Position numbers and translations under genes: made by a program
In this document: positions 41,910 to 50,570 of the stretch, one piece after another
How positions within the stretch are numbered: position 1 is the first letter of the stretch
How the letters are laid out: each line of letters begins with the position of its first letter
Notes under the pieces: model-generated
What the model was told of the DNA's origin: nothing
What the model saw: only the letters and a program-made list of their open reading frames with translations
Databases searched by the model: none
Assembly (NCBI GenBank): GCA_028278125.1
Contig: JANQEY010000032.1
Span: forward strand, 1-64,000
Length of the DNA: 64,000 nucleotides
Direction of reading: 5' to 3'
DNA from: a bacterium
Lineage (GTDB): Bacteria > Electryoneota > Electryoneia > Electryoneales > Electryoneaceae

Positions 41910-44900
41910 ATGACGCGGATACTTATGACTGTATGCCTGGTAGTCCTGGTTATACTTGGCTTTAATTCCATTTCTTCAGCTGATAATTATTACCCGTTCA
42001 ACGAAAATCTTACAAAAATGCTTGCGGAAGCAGGCGAAGAAGATTTTCTGCCGATCGTAATTATCATGAAAGATCGCCCTGATCTTGACGGATTACGATT
42101 TGAGACACGGGGAATGCTGCGTAGCGAAAGAAAAAAGTATGTTGCTGAGGAATTAAAGAGCTTTTCCGGGTTTTCACAGGCTGATCTTATTTACTGGTTA
42201 GAAAACAAGGAATTGTCCGGTGACGTGAGAGAGATACGTCCGTTGTGGATTTGTAATGCAATCGGGCTGGAGGCAAGACCCGAATTGGTCTACGATCTCG
42301 CTCAATGGCCGGATATATTGCGGATAAATGGTGATCCATACCGACAACTTTATCCTGAAGACATTCAGTTCAACCCGTTAAACGAACTCGATGAGGTTGT
42401 CTGGAGTGTCGACCTGATCAACGCCCCGGATGTATGGGACCAGGGCTATACAGGACAGGGAATTATTGTTGGAATAATTGATTCCGGTGTTGACTATAAC
42501 CACACAGACCTGAATGACCACCTTAATCAAAACCTCGGCGAGGATTTTGACGGTGATGGTGCTGTCCTGGAGTATGATGATGAAGCCGGTATCTGGGTAT
42601 TTGATCCTGATGATGAAAACGGTGTGGATGACGACAATAACGGCTACGTAGATGATTTTATCGGCTGGAACTTCGAGGGCGACAACAACAGCCCGATGGA
42701 CGGTGATGGACACGGGACCCATGTAGCCGGTTCGATCTGCGGTGATGGGACAGGCGGGACAGAAACTGGTGTAGCGCCGGACGCATCCCTGGTTTCATGT
42801 CGAGTTGGTACCTTGGCTGATCCAACTAACGAACAGAGAATCTGGGACGGATTGCAGTATCTCCTTGACCTTGGAGTTGATGTAACCAACCTCTCTATGG
42901 GCTGGTGGCACGCCTGGGGTCCTGACCGCCAGGTTTGGCGTGAAACATACGATGCCATGGAAATTGGCGGTGTTGTTAACTGCGTGGCATCCGGTAACGA
43001 AGGACCTGGCCAGGGATCATGCCGTACGCCGGGTGATGTACCTTCACCGTGGCGCCATCCGGATCAAATTACTGATGGTACCCAGAGTGGTGTAATTACC
43101 GTTGGTGCAACCGATGATGCTGACAATGTCGCCGGTTTTTCAAGCCGCGGACCGATGGATTGGGAAGGAATTACAGGTTTCGATGATTACTGGAACGATG
43201 GTGTTGATAATTTTGGCTTAGTGTTACCTGATGTAGTTGCTCCAGGCCAGGGAGTAAATTCACTCCAGAATGGCGGCGGATATGCCAATGGATGGGATGG
43301 TACTTCGATGGCCTCCCCCCATGCTGCAGGAACAGCCTGCCTGATGCTTTCAAAATCACCAGAATTGAGTACCGTCCAGATAGACTCCATTCTGCAGGTC
43401 ACTGCAGTGGATATGAATGCTGAGGGGAAAGATAATACTTCCGGATCCGGTCGTGTCGATGCCCTGGCTGCTGTTGACGCAGCAATCGCAGTTACCGGTT
43501 TTATCGAGGGTACGGTCACGGACTTGAATACAGATGAACCGCTGGAAGGTGTTGAGGTTTTATTGAATGACGGTCGTTTCTGGAGTGACACAACAAACGC
43601 CGAAGGTTTTTATTCCATGGAGGTGGTGCGGGGAACCCACCTGGTTTATGTCGACCACGAACCATACGCCTACTTCGAACAGGCAGATGTCCAGGTAGAT
43701 TCAGCGGAGACCACGTTTGTAGATATCGGCCTGGGGATCGGACTGTTTCTGGTGGAACCTGAAACATTGGACGTGTTGCTTACCGACGATCTGCCGCAGG
43801 ACCATATCCTGACAATGTCGAATGCCGGTACTGCGCCGATAGAGGTGTTCCTGGAGATGGTTCCAGCGTTCGAGCTGGATGACTCGATGGATATAGTTCA
43901 GACATTTAATCCAACCGAGTTGACTGGCGATACGTGGATCAGCGGCATGTGCTACGCCGATGGAATTTTCTATCTCTCCGGGGCAAATGGTCTTAACAAT
44001 CCGAATTACATATACAAGATAGATTTTGACGGCAACTTATTTGGTGCGTTCGAGCAGCCCGGATCCAACCATCCCGGGGCAAATCCACAGGGTATGCGTG
44101 ATCTCGCTTTTGACGGTACTTATCTTTATGGCGGCATCAACGCGGGGATCTACGTGATGAATCCCAAGACCGGGTACCTGGTAAACCAGTTCGCAGGTCC
44201 ATATTCCCCCAACCAGGCGATGGCGTATGATCCCGACAACGACCTGTTATGGGTCGCAAGAAACACGCAAGACATTGTCGGTGTCGACAAAGAAACCGGT
44301 GAAGAACTTGACAGGATCACGTCTGAACTGTACGTAGACGCTATAACGCATTGGCCGGGTGAACCTGACGGTTTCACCCTGTACATGTCAGCTCGTGAAT
44401 TGAACGACAGCAGGAGAAATGTTTACAGGGCCAGCCCGGAGCTGGACAGTATTGAATTTGTGATGGAACTTCCTGATTTCGAAGAAGCCGGAACACGCCT
44501 GAAAGGGTTAGCGCTGGTGGAACAATTCAACACATACTTCAATGCTATTGCCTGCCTGATGTCGACCGATGACTGGAGTGTGATTGTTGTACGTGAATTG
44601 AACATGGAAATTCCCTACGCAAGCTACTCGCCGGATCATTTTTACCTGGTTTCCGGCCAGGACAGGGAAGTCACTGTGTCTATTACCAGTGCGGGACTGC
44701 CTGATGGTGATTACCGTTCTGATATTATAGCGACCTATACCCTCCCAGATTCGCCGACGATGATCCCGATATTGTTGACCCTTGATCTAGTTGCGGTTGC
44801 TGACAATAGAAATGGGGCAATGCCTTCGAAATACGCATTGCATAAACCGTATCCAAATCCGTTCAACAATTCTACGGTTATCCGGTTTGATTTACCACAA

Positions 44901-45092
44901 AAAAGCAATGTCAGCCTGAATGTGTTTGACATTCTTGGTCGTAATGTTGCCCAGTTGAGCACAGGTTCATATAACGCAGGATCTTACAACGTTGTCTTCG
45001 ACGGATCGGGGCTGGCAAGTGGTATCTATTTTGTCCGGATGAACGCAGGGGATGGGTTTAATTCTACCACTAAGATGGTCTTGCTTAAGTAG
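41910..45092 (+). CDS. Large subtilisin-family (S8) protease with carboxypeptidase-like domain and T9SS sorting domain
   Basis: ATG 41910, with GGTGGAGG upstream, is preferred to the earlier in-frame start. The 1060-residue product has a signal peptide, prodomain and S8 domain with the full triad: Asp191 (GIIDSGVDYNH), His268 (GHGTHVAGS) and Ser466 (GTSMASPHAAG). A DDNNGYVDDFIGWNF loop is probably Ca-binding. Around 530-615 comes a carboxypeptidase-regulatory-like beta domain (EGTVTDLNTDEPLEGVEVLL), then a propeller-like region (about 660-900), and finally a T9SS domain (KPYPNPFNNST, VFDILGRNV, LASGIYFVR). It is an exported protease. Confidence 0.93.
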   Translation: MTRILMTVCLVVLVILGFNSISSADNYYPFNENLTKMLAEAGEEDFLPIVIIMKDRPDLDGLRFETRGMLRSERKKYVAEELKSFSGFSQADLIYWLENKELSGDVREIRPLWICNAIGLEARPELVYDLAQWPDILRINGDPYRQLYPEDIQFNPLNELDEVVWSVDLINAPDVWDQGYTGQGIIVGIIDSGVDYNHTDLNDHLNQNLGEDFDGDGAVLEYDDEAGIWVFDPDDENGVDDDNNGYVDDFIGWNFEGDNNSPMDGDGHGTHVAGSICGDGTGGTETGVAPDASLVSCRVGTLADPTNEQRIWDGLQYLLDLGVDVTNLSMGWWHAWGPDRQVWRETYDAMEIGGVVNCVASGNEGPGQGSCRTPGDVPSPWRHPDQITDGTQSGVITVGATDDADNVAGFSSRGPMDWEGITGFDDYWNDGVDNFGLVLPDVVAPGQGVNSLQNGGGYANGWDGTSMASPHAAGTACLMLSKSPELSTVQIDSILQVTAVDMNAEGKDNTSGSGRVDALAAVDAAIAVTGFIEGTVTDLNTDEPLEGVEVLLNDGRFWSDTTNAEGFYSMEVVRGTHLVYVDHEPYAYFEQADVQVDSAETTFVDIGLGIGLFLVEPETLDVLLTDDLPQDHILTMSNAGTAPIEVFLEMVPAFELDDSMDIVQTFNPTELTGDTWISGMCYADGIFYLSGANGLNNPNYIYKIDFDGNLFGAFEQPGSNHPGANPQGMRDLAFDGTYLYGGINAGIYVMNPKTGYLVNQFAGPYSPNQAMAYDPDNDLLWVARNTQDIVGVDKETGEELDRITSELYVDAITHWPGEPDGFTLYMSARELNDSRRNVYRASPELDSIEFVMELPDFEEAGTRLKGLALVEQFNTYFNAIACLMSTDDWSVIVVRELNMEIPYASYSPDHFYLVSGQDREVTVSITSAGLPDGDYRSDIIATYTLPDSPTMIPILLTLDLVAVADNRNGAMPSKYALHKPYPNPFNNSTVIRFDLPQKSNVSLNVFDILGRNVAQLSTGSYNAGSYNVVFDGSGLASGIYFVRMNAGDGFNSTTKMVLLK

Positions 45093-45116
45093 GCAATAAA
45101 CAAACATATAGATGCA

Positions 45117-45148
45117 AATCAGGTAGCCTGAAGCTGCCTGATTTTTTT
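45117..45148 (+). terminator. Rho-independent terminator after large subtilase
   Basis: AATCAGGTAGC (45117-45127) and GCTGCCTGATT (45133-45143, one G-T pair) form an 11-bp stem with a 5-nt loop, running into TTTTTTT. Confidence 0.87.
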
Positions 45149-45170
45149 ATAGTACGTCAAAACAAATAAA

Positions 45171-45223
45171 CCCTGTTAGACAATCCGTCGCCGCTAAAGC
45201 TAAGGCAGACAGGACTAACAGGG
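45171..45223. repeat. Long compound hairpin element between convergent genes
   Basis: The outer stem CCCTGTTAG (45171-45179) pairs with CTAACAGGG (45215-45223). An inner stem, GTCGCC (45187-45192) with GGCaGAC (45204-45210), closes an 11-nt loop. A T-run follows on the right. It resembles the simpler hairpins at 6138, 10530 and 20813, sharing the CCC(G/T)GT start. It may be an interspersed repeat that also terminates the leftward operon. Confidence 0.55.
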
Positions 45224-45263
45224 GCGTATATTTTTTTACTACCAATACTACAACAATTTATCA

Positions 45264-46166
45264 TCAGAACTGAAGATTTCCTGTCCAGGTTAAGCCCGGT
45301 CCCATTGTTCGTGGATTGATTCCGATACTGACACCTGAATTTTTTAACATTTTCTGCCTGCTTGAAAGTCCTCTTGCGGCATCAATAGCAGATACCAGCC
45401 TGTTCAACAACATGCCACCAAGTATATAATACATACGGTTTTTATCGTTGTCTGCCCTGATGCGGATCTTTTCGAAGTTCCTCATGTTTTCAGCGCTGTC
45501 CCAACTCCAGTATTGCCTGTCGCTGGTATACTGGGAGTCATAATCCCTTATTTTTCGCTTGGCCGCGTTGTAATCATCGACGTTCAGATAATTTCCAATA
45601 TCAACGTAAAACTGGTGTCCCTGGTCGCCGCGTACCCCTGCGTGTTCCCTGGCAAATGCTTCAAATGTATTCGTGTTGGAATGATGTGATTCATAGGAAA
45701 AGATTAATCCACCCCAAAGGCAAACTTCCAGTGTTGAATAAATTGCTCCCCGGAGCGGGCGTTCACTCCATCGTTGTCCCCAACCGGGAAAAAGAAAGCT
45801 GCGGACAAACGCCTGCTGTGGTCTTTTTGACATATACGACTGGAGATCGTCCGGTATAAAGAAAGGTGCCTTACCATTCTTTTCGTCGGCATTTAGGGTC
45901 GGTATAGATCTTTTAACCGGTTTACCTGCAGCCCCGATACTGTTGCCCGAATTAAGAAAACTGCCGGTATCGTCTAAACCTGTTGCGGAGATACTATACA
46001 GTAGCTGGTCTGGTGATAGACGATACCCAATGCTTTTTGCCGGTAAATCAGTGACGATTTCATTTGACAACTCGTCAGCGACAGCAACACCGTTGATAAG
46101 GCAAATTATGGTAAAACATACCAGTTGCTTCAACTTCATGTTCTTTTTGTTTAAGGCTTTTAACAT
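45264..46166 (-). CDS. Membrane-associated protein, DUF5683-like (paralogue of next gene)
   Basis: The 300-residue protein has a signal-like N-terminus (about residues 15-30). AAGG upstream supports ATG 46166 over an internal Met. A central FVRSFLFPGWGQRWSERPLRGAIYS motif is followed by a hydrophobic segment (LEVCLWGGLIFSY). A helical linker then leads to a second segment, NRMYYILGGMLLNRLVSAIDAARG. The FPGWGQ plus terminal ..SAIDA pattern matches DUF5683-type proteins of the FCB group. Its neighbour 46238-47323 has the same arrangement. It may be an envelope protein working with the T9SS genes upstream (inference). It is the last gene of the run. Confidence 0.7.
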   Translation of the reverse strand: MLKALNKKNMKLKQLVCFTIICLINGVAVADELSNEIVTDLPAKSIGYRLSPDQLLYSISATGLDDTGSFLNSGNSIGAAGKPVKRSIPTLNADEKNGKAPFFIPDDLQSYMSKRPQQAFVRSFLFPGWGQRWSERPLRGAIYSTLEVCLWGGLIFSYESHHSNTNTFEAFAREHAGVRGDQGHQFYVDIGNYLNVDDYNAAKRKIRDYDSQYTSDRQYWSWDSAENMRNFEKIRIRADNDKNRMYYILGGMLLNRLVSAIDAARGLSSRQKMLKNSGVSIGINPRTMGPGLTWTGNLQF

Positions 46167-46237
46167 TCAGAAACCTTCTGAATTTTCATTCTTGTGCTGA
46201 AAGTTCTCCGGGTGTTCAATCAATAACCAGACGCTTT

Positions 46238-47323
46238 TTAAAACGTCCAGTTCACACCACCAAGGGCGACATTTTCGCCATTGATGCGTTTCATGTTGAT
46301 ACCCATTTCAGCTGTAGCGATTTTTTTATTCCTCAGACGAACAGTAAAACCAGCGTCAAGCGCAGAACCAACATGGTTAACCATAATCAGCATAAAATAC
46401 GCCGCTGAAACGTCAAGAAGATGGTTTGAATTATAGCGCATATCAGCATAACGATTGGCATGTGTATTCTTATAGTTATCCCATCGCGATTCGCTTATAT
46501 AAATATCAAAGAAAATACCTGGATTGTCCGGGTTATATTCGTCATATGAACCGTCCCAGGCGATCCCAAACTGCTGGAGGTATTTGCCGATCATTTCATA
46601 ATACTGCTGGTCTTTATCTTCGGGTAATTCATGGGTGAAGTTGGCAGGAAGATAGCCAATTTTATCATCCCAGATTTCCGATTGCCACGCACTTATTCCA
46701 CCCTCATCATCATATATGGATTCTTCATCGGTGCCGATCTGAGTTTGTGCCCAATGATATTCATACTCCAGGTAGACATCCTCGTTCCAGTAGTCATCGG
46801 CGAACTTTTCGAATTGGTCTTCGGCATCCTCGCCCCGCATAGCATATGAAATAGCTCCATACCAGAATCCAACCTCAATGGCAAAAAAGGCTGCTGACTT
46901 CAGGTACTGGACTGTCGGATTGTAGGAATTCTGGGCGATGTAAAATTCACCGGCACCAGGAATCAGGGCGGACAACAGGATCGCTTTTCCGGGATTCAGC
47001 CTTGTGCGGTCGAGTACATCTGATTCTACCGCTCCGATATCACCACCTTCCTCCACCTGCATGTCAAAAGTCATCTGCCTGTTCAGCTTTACTGACTTTT
47101 CCGAAGGGGAAATAAGCCTTGTTGGTAATAATTCGCTAAAAGAGTCGTCCAGGTTGCTGCCCGTCAACTCCATTGTTTCATCAGAATTGATAAACACAAC
47201 CGATTCCCTGACAGGCTCATCAACCTGTGATTCTTGCTCTGCAGATACAATTTCCCCGTAAGCTGAAAATGCAGCAAACAGGAGTATCACCGGCAACACC
47301 AGTTTAAATGTCCTGGTTTTCAT
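46238..47323 (-). CDS. Membrane-associated protein, DUF5683-like (paralogue)
   Basis: The 361-residue protein is preceded by GGAGG on this strand and begins MKTRTFKLVLPVILLFAAFSAYG, a signal peptide. The central motif is LLSALIPGAGEFYIAQNS, then hydrophobic AAFFAIEVGFWYGAISYAM, a charged acidic region (about 180-290), and YFMLIMVNHVGSALDAGF near the end. This matches the organisation of the 45264-46166 protein (PGWGQ/PGAGE motif; NHVGSALDA versus NRLVSAIDA). The two are diverged duplicates. Function is unknown. The position downstream of porU-porV suggests an envelope role. Confidence 0.7.
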   Translation of the reverse strand: MKTRTFKLVLPVILLFAAFSAYGEIVSAEQESQVDEPVRESVVFINSDETMELTGSNLDDSFSELLPTRLISPSEKSVKLNRQMTFDMQVEEGGDIGAVESDVLDRTRLNPGKAILLSALIPGAGEFYIAQNSYNPTVQYLKSAAFFAIEVGFWYGAISYAMRGEDAEDQFEKFADDYWNEDVYLEYEYHWAQTQIGTDEESIYDDEGGISAWQSEIWDDKIGYLPANFTHELPEDKDQQYYEMIGKYLQQFGIAWDGSYDEYNPDNPGIFFDIYISESRWDNYKNTHANRYADMRYNSNHLLDVSAAYFMLIMVNHVGSALDAGFTVRLRNKKIATAEMGINMKRINGENVALGGVNWTF

Positions 47324-47380
47324 CTTATCCTCCGCAACGATCTTTATGTTTAAAAATAATCTTATGTTTCCTGTTTTCCA

Positions 47381-50300
47381 TTACCTACCCGGATCCAGCA
47401 TATTTCTGTTCCGGTTTTTCCAGGGGAATATCGTTTCAAAATCAAAGAGAACGGTAACATAATATTTCCATTCCGGATCGTACACCGTAGTTTTACCGTT
47501 TTCAGTAATTGAAACCCGGTCAATTCCCCGTGCTGCCGAAAAGGTTACCGCTGTGGGATATCCATACCACGAGAACAACTTGGCCCTGAGTTCAACTCCA
47601 ACGTCACGCGCTAGCCTGTCTACATCAAAATCACGTTCTCTCCAGGTATCCCCGATATCACCAAACACCCCAAGGAACAGACCGTCAAAATGCAACCAAC
47701 CAAACCGTGGACGGTCAGGTTGAATTATTGGATGACGTAGCGCCAGCGAGCCAATAATTTTCCTGGTTCCACCAAGGCTGTAGTAGCTGTACCCCCGCAT
47801 TCCATGAAGACCACCGGCGTACAGGTGCATAAAGGGATCAACCTGTTTGTCCAGGTAACCAAGCCTGAACCGGGGCTGAACGACCAATTCTCCCAGCGGA
47901 TTCCACCACTTGGTTATGTCGGTTTCAAAGCGGAAATATTTATAGGGTGTGTATACCTCTTCAATCGTACCCTTCAGGTTAACTTCAAAACCTTCGATAA
48001 AATCATTATTTTCATAAGCGGCTGTAACCTGACCCGCCCATCCTGATTTCGGATGAACGTTACCCTTGACCGAAGGAACGGTAAAATCAGCGTCCAAACG
48101 TGCCTGGACGTACTTTCCTATAAAATAGGTGTAGTGGAAAGTCGAAAGATCTTCGAATTTCAGGAATGCCTGGTAGCGACTCCAGACACCTCTTAATTCC
48201 ATCTCCAGTGGAGTGCTGAGCCTGAACCTTAATCCACCATCAACCTCCATCAGGTGGAATTTATAATCGGCGCCATATGTATCAAAAATCGGAACTAGGA
48301 CACTGTCCGGCCCCATTTCTTCCCCGATAATCTTATATGTATCCGGGAAACGGGCATTATCCGTTCTTTTTATATAATAACCTTCAAGGAAAATCGTAGG
48401 ACGTAAAGCCTTAAAATCAAGCAGGGCAAAGGCATCGAATTCCTTTTTGGTGTTAGCGGCAAAACCGGCCATCATGAACAACCGTTCGAGCACATCACTA
48501 CTGAAAAGGTAAACACCCGGCTTGAAGGTGTTGTAATCAAAAGCTATACGAGGAACCACGAAGATGTTTTCAAAGGGATTCGCGTAATTTTCCACGCTTG
48601 CACTGTCAATGTCAGTGTCATCGTAGGTAATTTCCGGCAACCGCTCCTGTGGCTGCGGAATATAGGTCATTACTGATGGATCAACAGGCTGGGAATCATC
48701 AATTATTTTCAGCTCAAAACCGCGTCCCGTGAATTCCGAATAAACGATCGAACCGTTTTCATTTACGTCGGGATAAAATGCCCCACCCAGGACGTTGGTT
48801 ATCGGCTGTACTGATGAATCGGCAATCGAATAGCAATAGAGGTTATAGATACCTGTCTCGTCGGATGCATAGTAGATTTTGCTTCCATCTGCAGACCAGG
48901 CTGGATCCCTCTGATCTACATTGTCACCCAACAGGATTTTTTCGTCTGATCCATCAGGCCTGACCAGCACTACGTCACGACCTAGATCACGTCCCCTGGC
49001 GTATACAATCCACTCACCATCAGGGCTGAATTTTGGGCGCCAGCATTGTGTACCGTCATTAAAATCGGTTAAAAAGTGGATGCTGTCCAATTTTGCCGGC
49101 TTAATTTTATCCCAGGATCCACGATCCGGGAGTTCCATAGTGGCTAAATCTTTAGATCCATCGTGATTGACGACAAATACAATACTTTTTTCGTCAGGTG
49201 AAAACGACGGTTCCATCGCACGTGCCATTCGTGTGAGACGAACTTCTTTTTCGGTCTTAAGATTACGCAGGTGGATGTCCGCATAATAACTTTCGTTCTT
49301 CTGGCGTACAATTTTGCTGTAAATCATCCACTTACCATCCGAAGTGAGATCGAATGGACTGTCTGCACCGGGCGCGATCATTTCCGGCTCACCTTCACCA
49401 ACCGGAACAGCCCAGATATTTCTCTGGCCTAAATAGTCGTGACCTTTATTGGAGGCGACATAAATTGTATCGGCATCGGGATCCCAGCGGGAATAGAAGT
49501 TCGCGTATCCATCATGGAAAAATTCTTTCCCGGTTGACAGGTTGGCGCTAATTAACTCTGTCTGGCTGGTATACCTTTCCTCCATGTCCGCTACCCAATC
49601 GGCATGAAGCTGGCGGTCGGATATACCGAGGACTGATTTACAGGCACTACTGAATGTGATCCTGTTCAATTTCTTCATCTCATGAGTCAGGTCTGCCATT
49701 GACTGTGCGCCATACTCACGGATCATATACTGAACAAGACCATAGCCGTGATTGTATACACCTTCGTTGCTGATACTCGTTTTACCGAACACTTCCATGT
49801 CGTTGATAGTCAATACGGAATCATTCAGGGTCCGCATTCGTAACTGCATGTCCCTGTGGCTGTCCCAATAGTCATAGTTAATATCGGGGGTAGTGCTTTG
49901 AGCTGTTCCCTCCGCGAACCACATGGGAATGGTTGTCATGGCAAACGGGTAGCTGGTGAGGATATTGGGGTATCCGTAGAGAACGTCAGGCCGTTTTTCC
50001 TCTTCGTAATCCAGCCATTGCAGGTAAAACGCCGGCATCGGACGTGGCGCTTTCCTGGCTGCACCAAGCTGGATGATATGGGTATATTCGTGGGTAATAA
50101 CGTTCCGGAGCCAGTTTGTCGTACCGCGAAGATCAAAATCCAGGGCTGTACACCAGATCAGCATCTTGTTATTGTAATAATATGCCGCACCATTGGCGTA
50201 ATCGTCGGTATCCTTGACGATAAAATGGAATTTTGTGTCCGGTGCATAGTTGTAAAGTGCTGTAACCTTGGGGTGGAATTCCTCGGCTATTTTAGCGATG

Positions 50301-50503
50301 GTGTTGGCTGTTCGTTCCGCCCCGTCATGATAATGAATGACAAAATGTTCCGTCTCAAATGTATGCCACATCAACTCCGGATGATTGGCGTCAAGAGGCT
50401 GAGCCACGCCCTGGTTAAAGGATAGAATCGACAATATCAGACCGGCCAGGATTATCACCAGGCTCGGCAAGGATAAGAATCTTTTTTTATTTGAATAATT
50501 CAT
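47381..50503 (-). CDS. Gluzincin metalloprotease fused to TolB-like propeller and Omp85-like beta-barrel
   Basis: The 1040-residue protein has a signal peptide and an N-terminal peptidase (about 40-300) with His138-Glu139-x-x-His142 (ITHEYTHIIQL) and Glu198 (WFAEGTAQ), the zinc ligands and catalytic Glu of the gluzincin (peptidase MA-like) type. A propeller of TolB/PD40 repeats (about 320-600) follows, e.g. WRPKFSPDGEWIVYAR and DPAWSADGSKIYYAS. The C-terminal ~400 residues look like an outer-membrane barrel; HGMRGYSYYSLGG with RGY recalls the Omp85/surface-antigen family. It would be an outer-membrane protease with a sensing or binding propeller. The peptidase appears active. Confidence 0.83.
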   Translation of the reverse strand: MNYSNKKRFLSLPSLVIILAGLILSILSFNQGVAQPLDANHPELMWHTFETEHFVIHYHDGAERTANTIAKIAEEFHPKVTALYNYAPDTKFHFIVKDTDDYANGAAYYYNNKMLIWCTALDFDLRGTTNWLRNVITHEYTHIIQLGAARKAPRPMPAFYLQWLDYEEEKRPDVLYGYPNILTSYPFAMTTIPMWFAEGTAQSTTPDINYDYWDSHRDMQLRMRTLNDSVLTINDMEVFGKTSISNEGVYNHGYGLVQYMIREYGAQSMADLTHEMKKLNRITFSSACKSVLGISDRQLHADWVADMEERYTSQTELISANLSTGKEFFHDGYANFYSRWDPDADTIYVASNKGHDYLGQRNIWAVPVGEGEPEMIAPGADSPFDLTSDGKWMIYSKIVRQKNESYYADIHLRNLKTEKEVRLTRMARAMEPSFSPDEKSIVFVVNHDGSKDLATMELPDRGSWDKIKPAKLDSIHFLTDFNDGTQCWRPKFSPDGEWIVYARGRDLGRDVVLVRPDGSDEKILLGDNVDQRDPAWSADGSKIYYASDETGIYNLYCYSIADSSVQPITNVLGGAFYPDVNENGSIVYSEFTGRGFELKIIDDSQPVDPSVMTYIPQPQERLPEITYDDTDIDSASVENYANPFENIFVVPRIAFDYNTFKPGVYLFSSDVLERLFMMAGFAANTKKEFDAFALLDFKALRPTIFLEGYYIKRTDNARFPDTYKIIGEEMGPDSVLVPIFDTYGADYKFHLMEVDGGLRFRLSTPLEMELRGVWSRYQAFLKFEDLSTFHYTYFIGKYVQARLDADFTVPSVKGNVHPKSGWAGQVTAAYENNDFIEGFEVNLKGTIEEVYTPYKYFRFETDITKWWNPLGELVVQPRFRLGYLDKQVDPFMHLYAGGLHGMRGYSYYSLGGTRKIIGSLALRHPIIQPDRPRFGWLHFDGLFLGVFGDIGDTWRERDFDVDRLARDVGVELRAKLFSWYGYPTAVTFSAARGIDRVSITENGKTTVYDPEWKYYVTVLFDFETIFPWKNRNRNMLDPGR

Positions 50504-50570
50504 AAATGCAACATCTATGTTTAACCGTAAGCTCTTGCAATATCGAAAAATCTATTTAGGGATTAACCGG

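Noticed and set aside
49856..50425. 189-codon plus-strand ORF inside the metalloprotease fusion gene
   Set aside because: It is antisense to a clearly conserved HEYTH-containing domain and has no recognisable motif.
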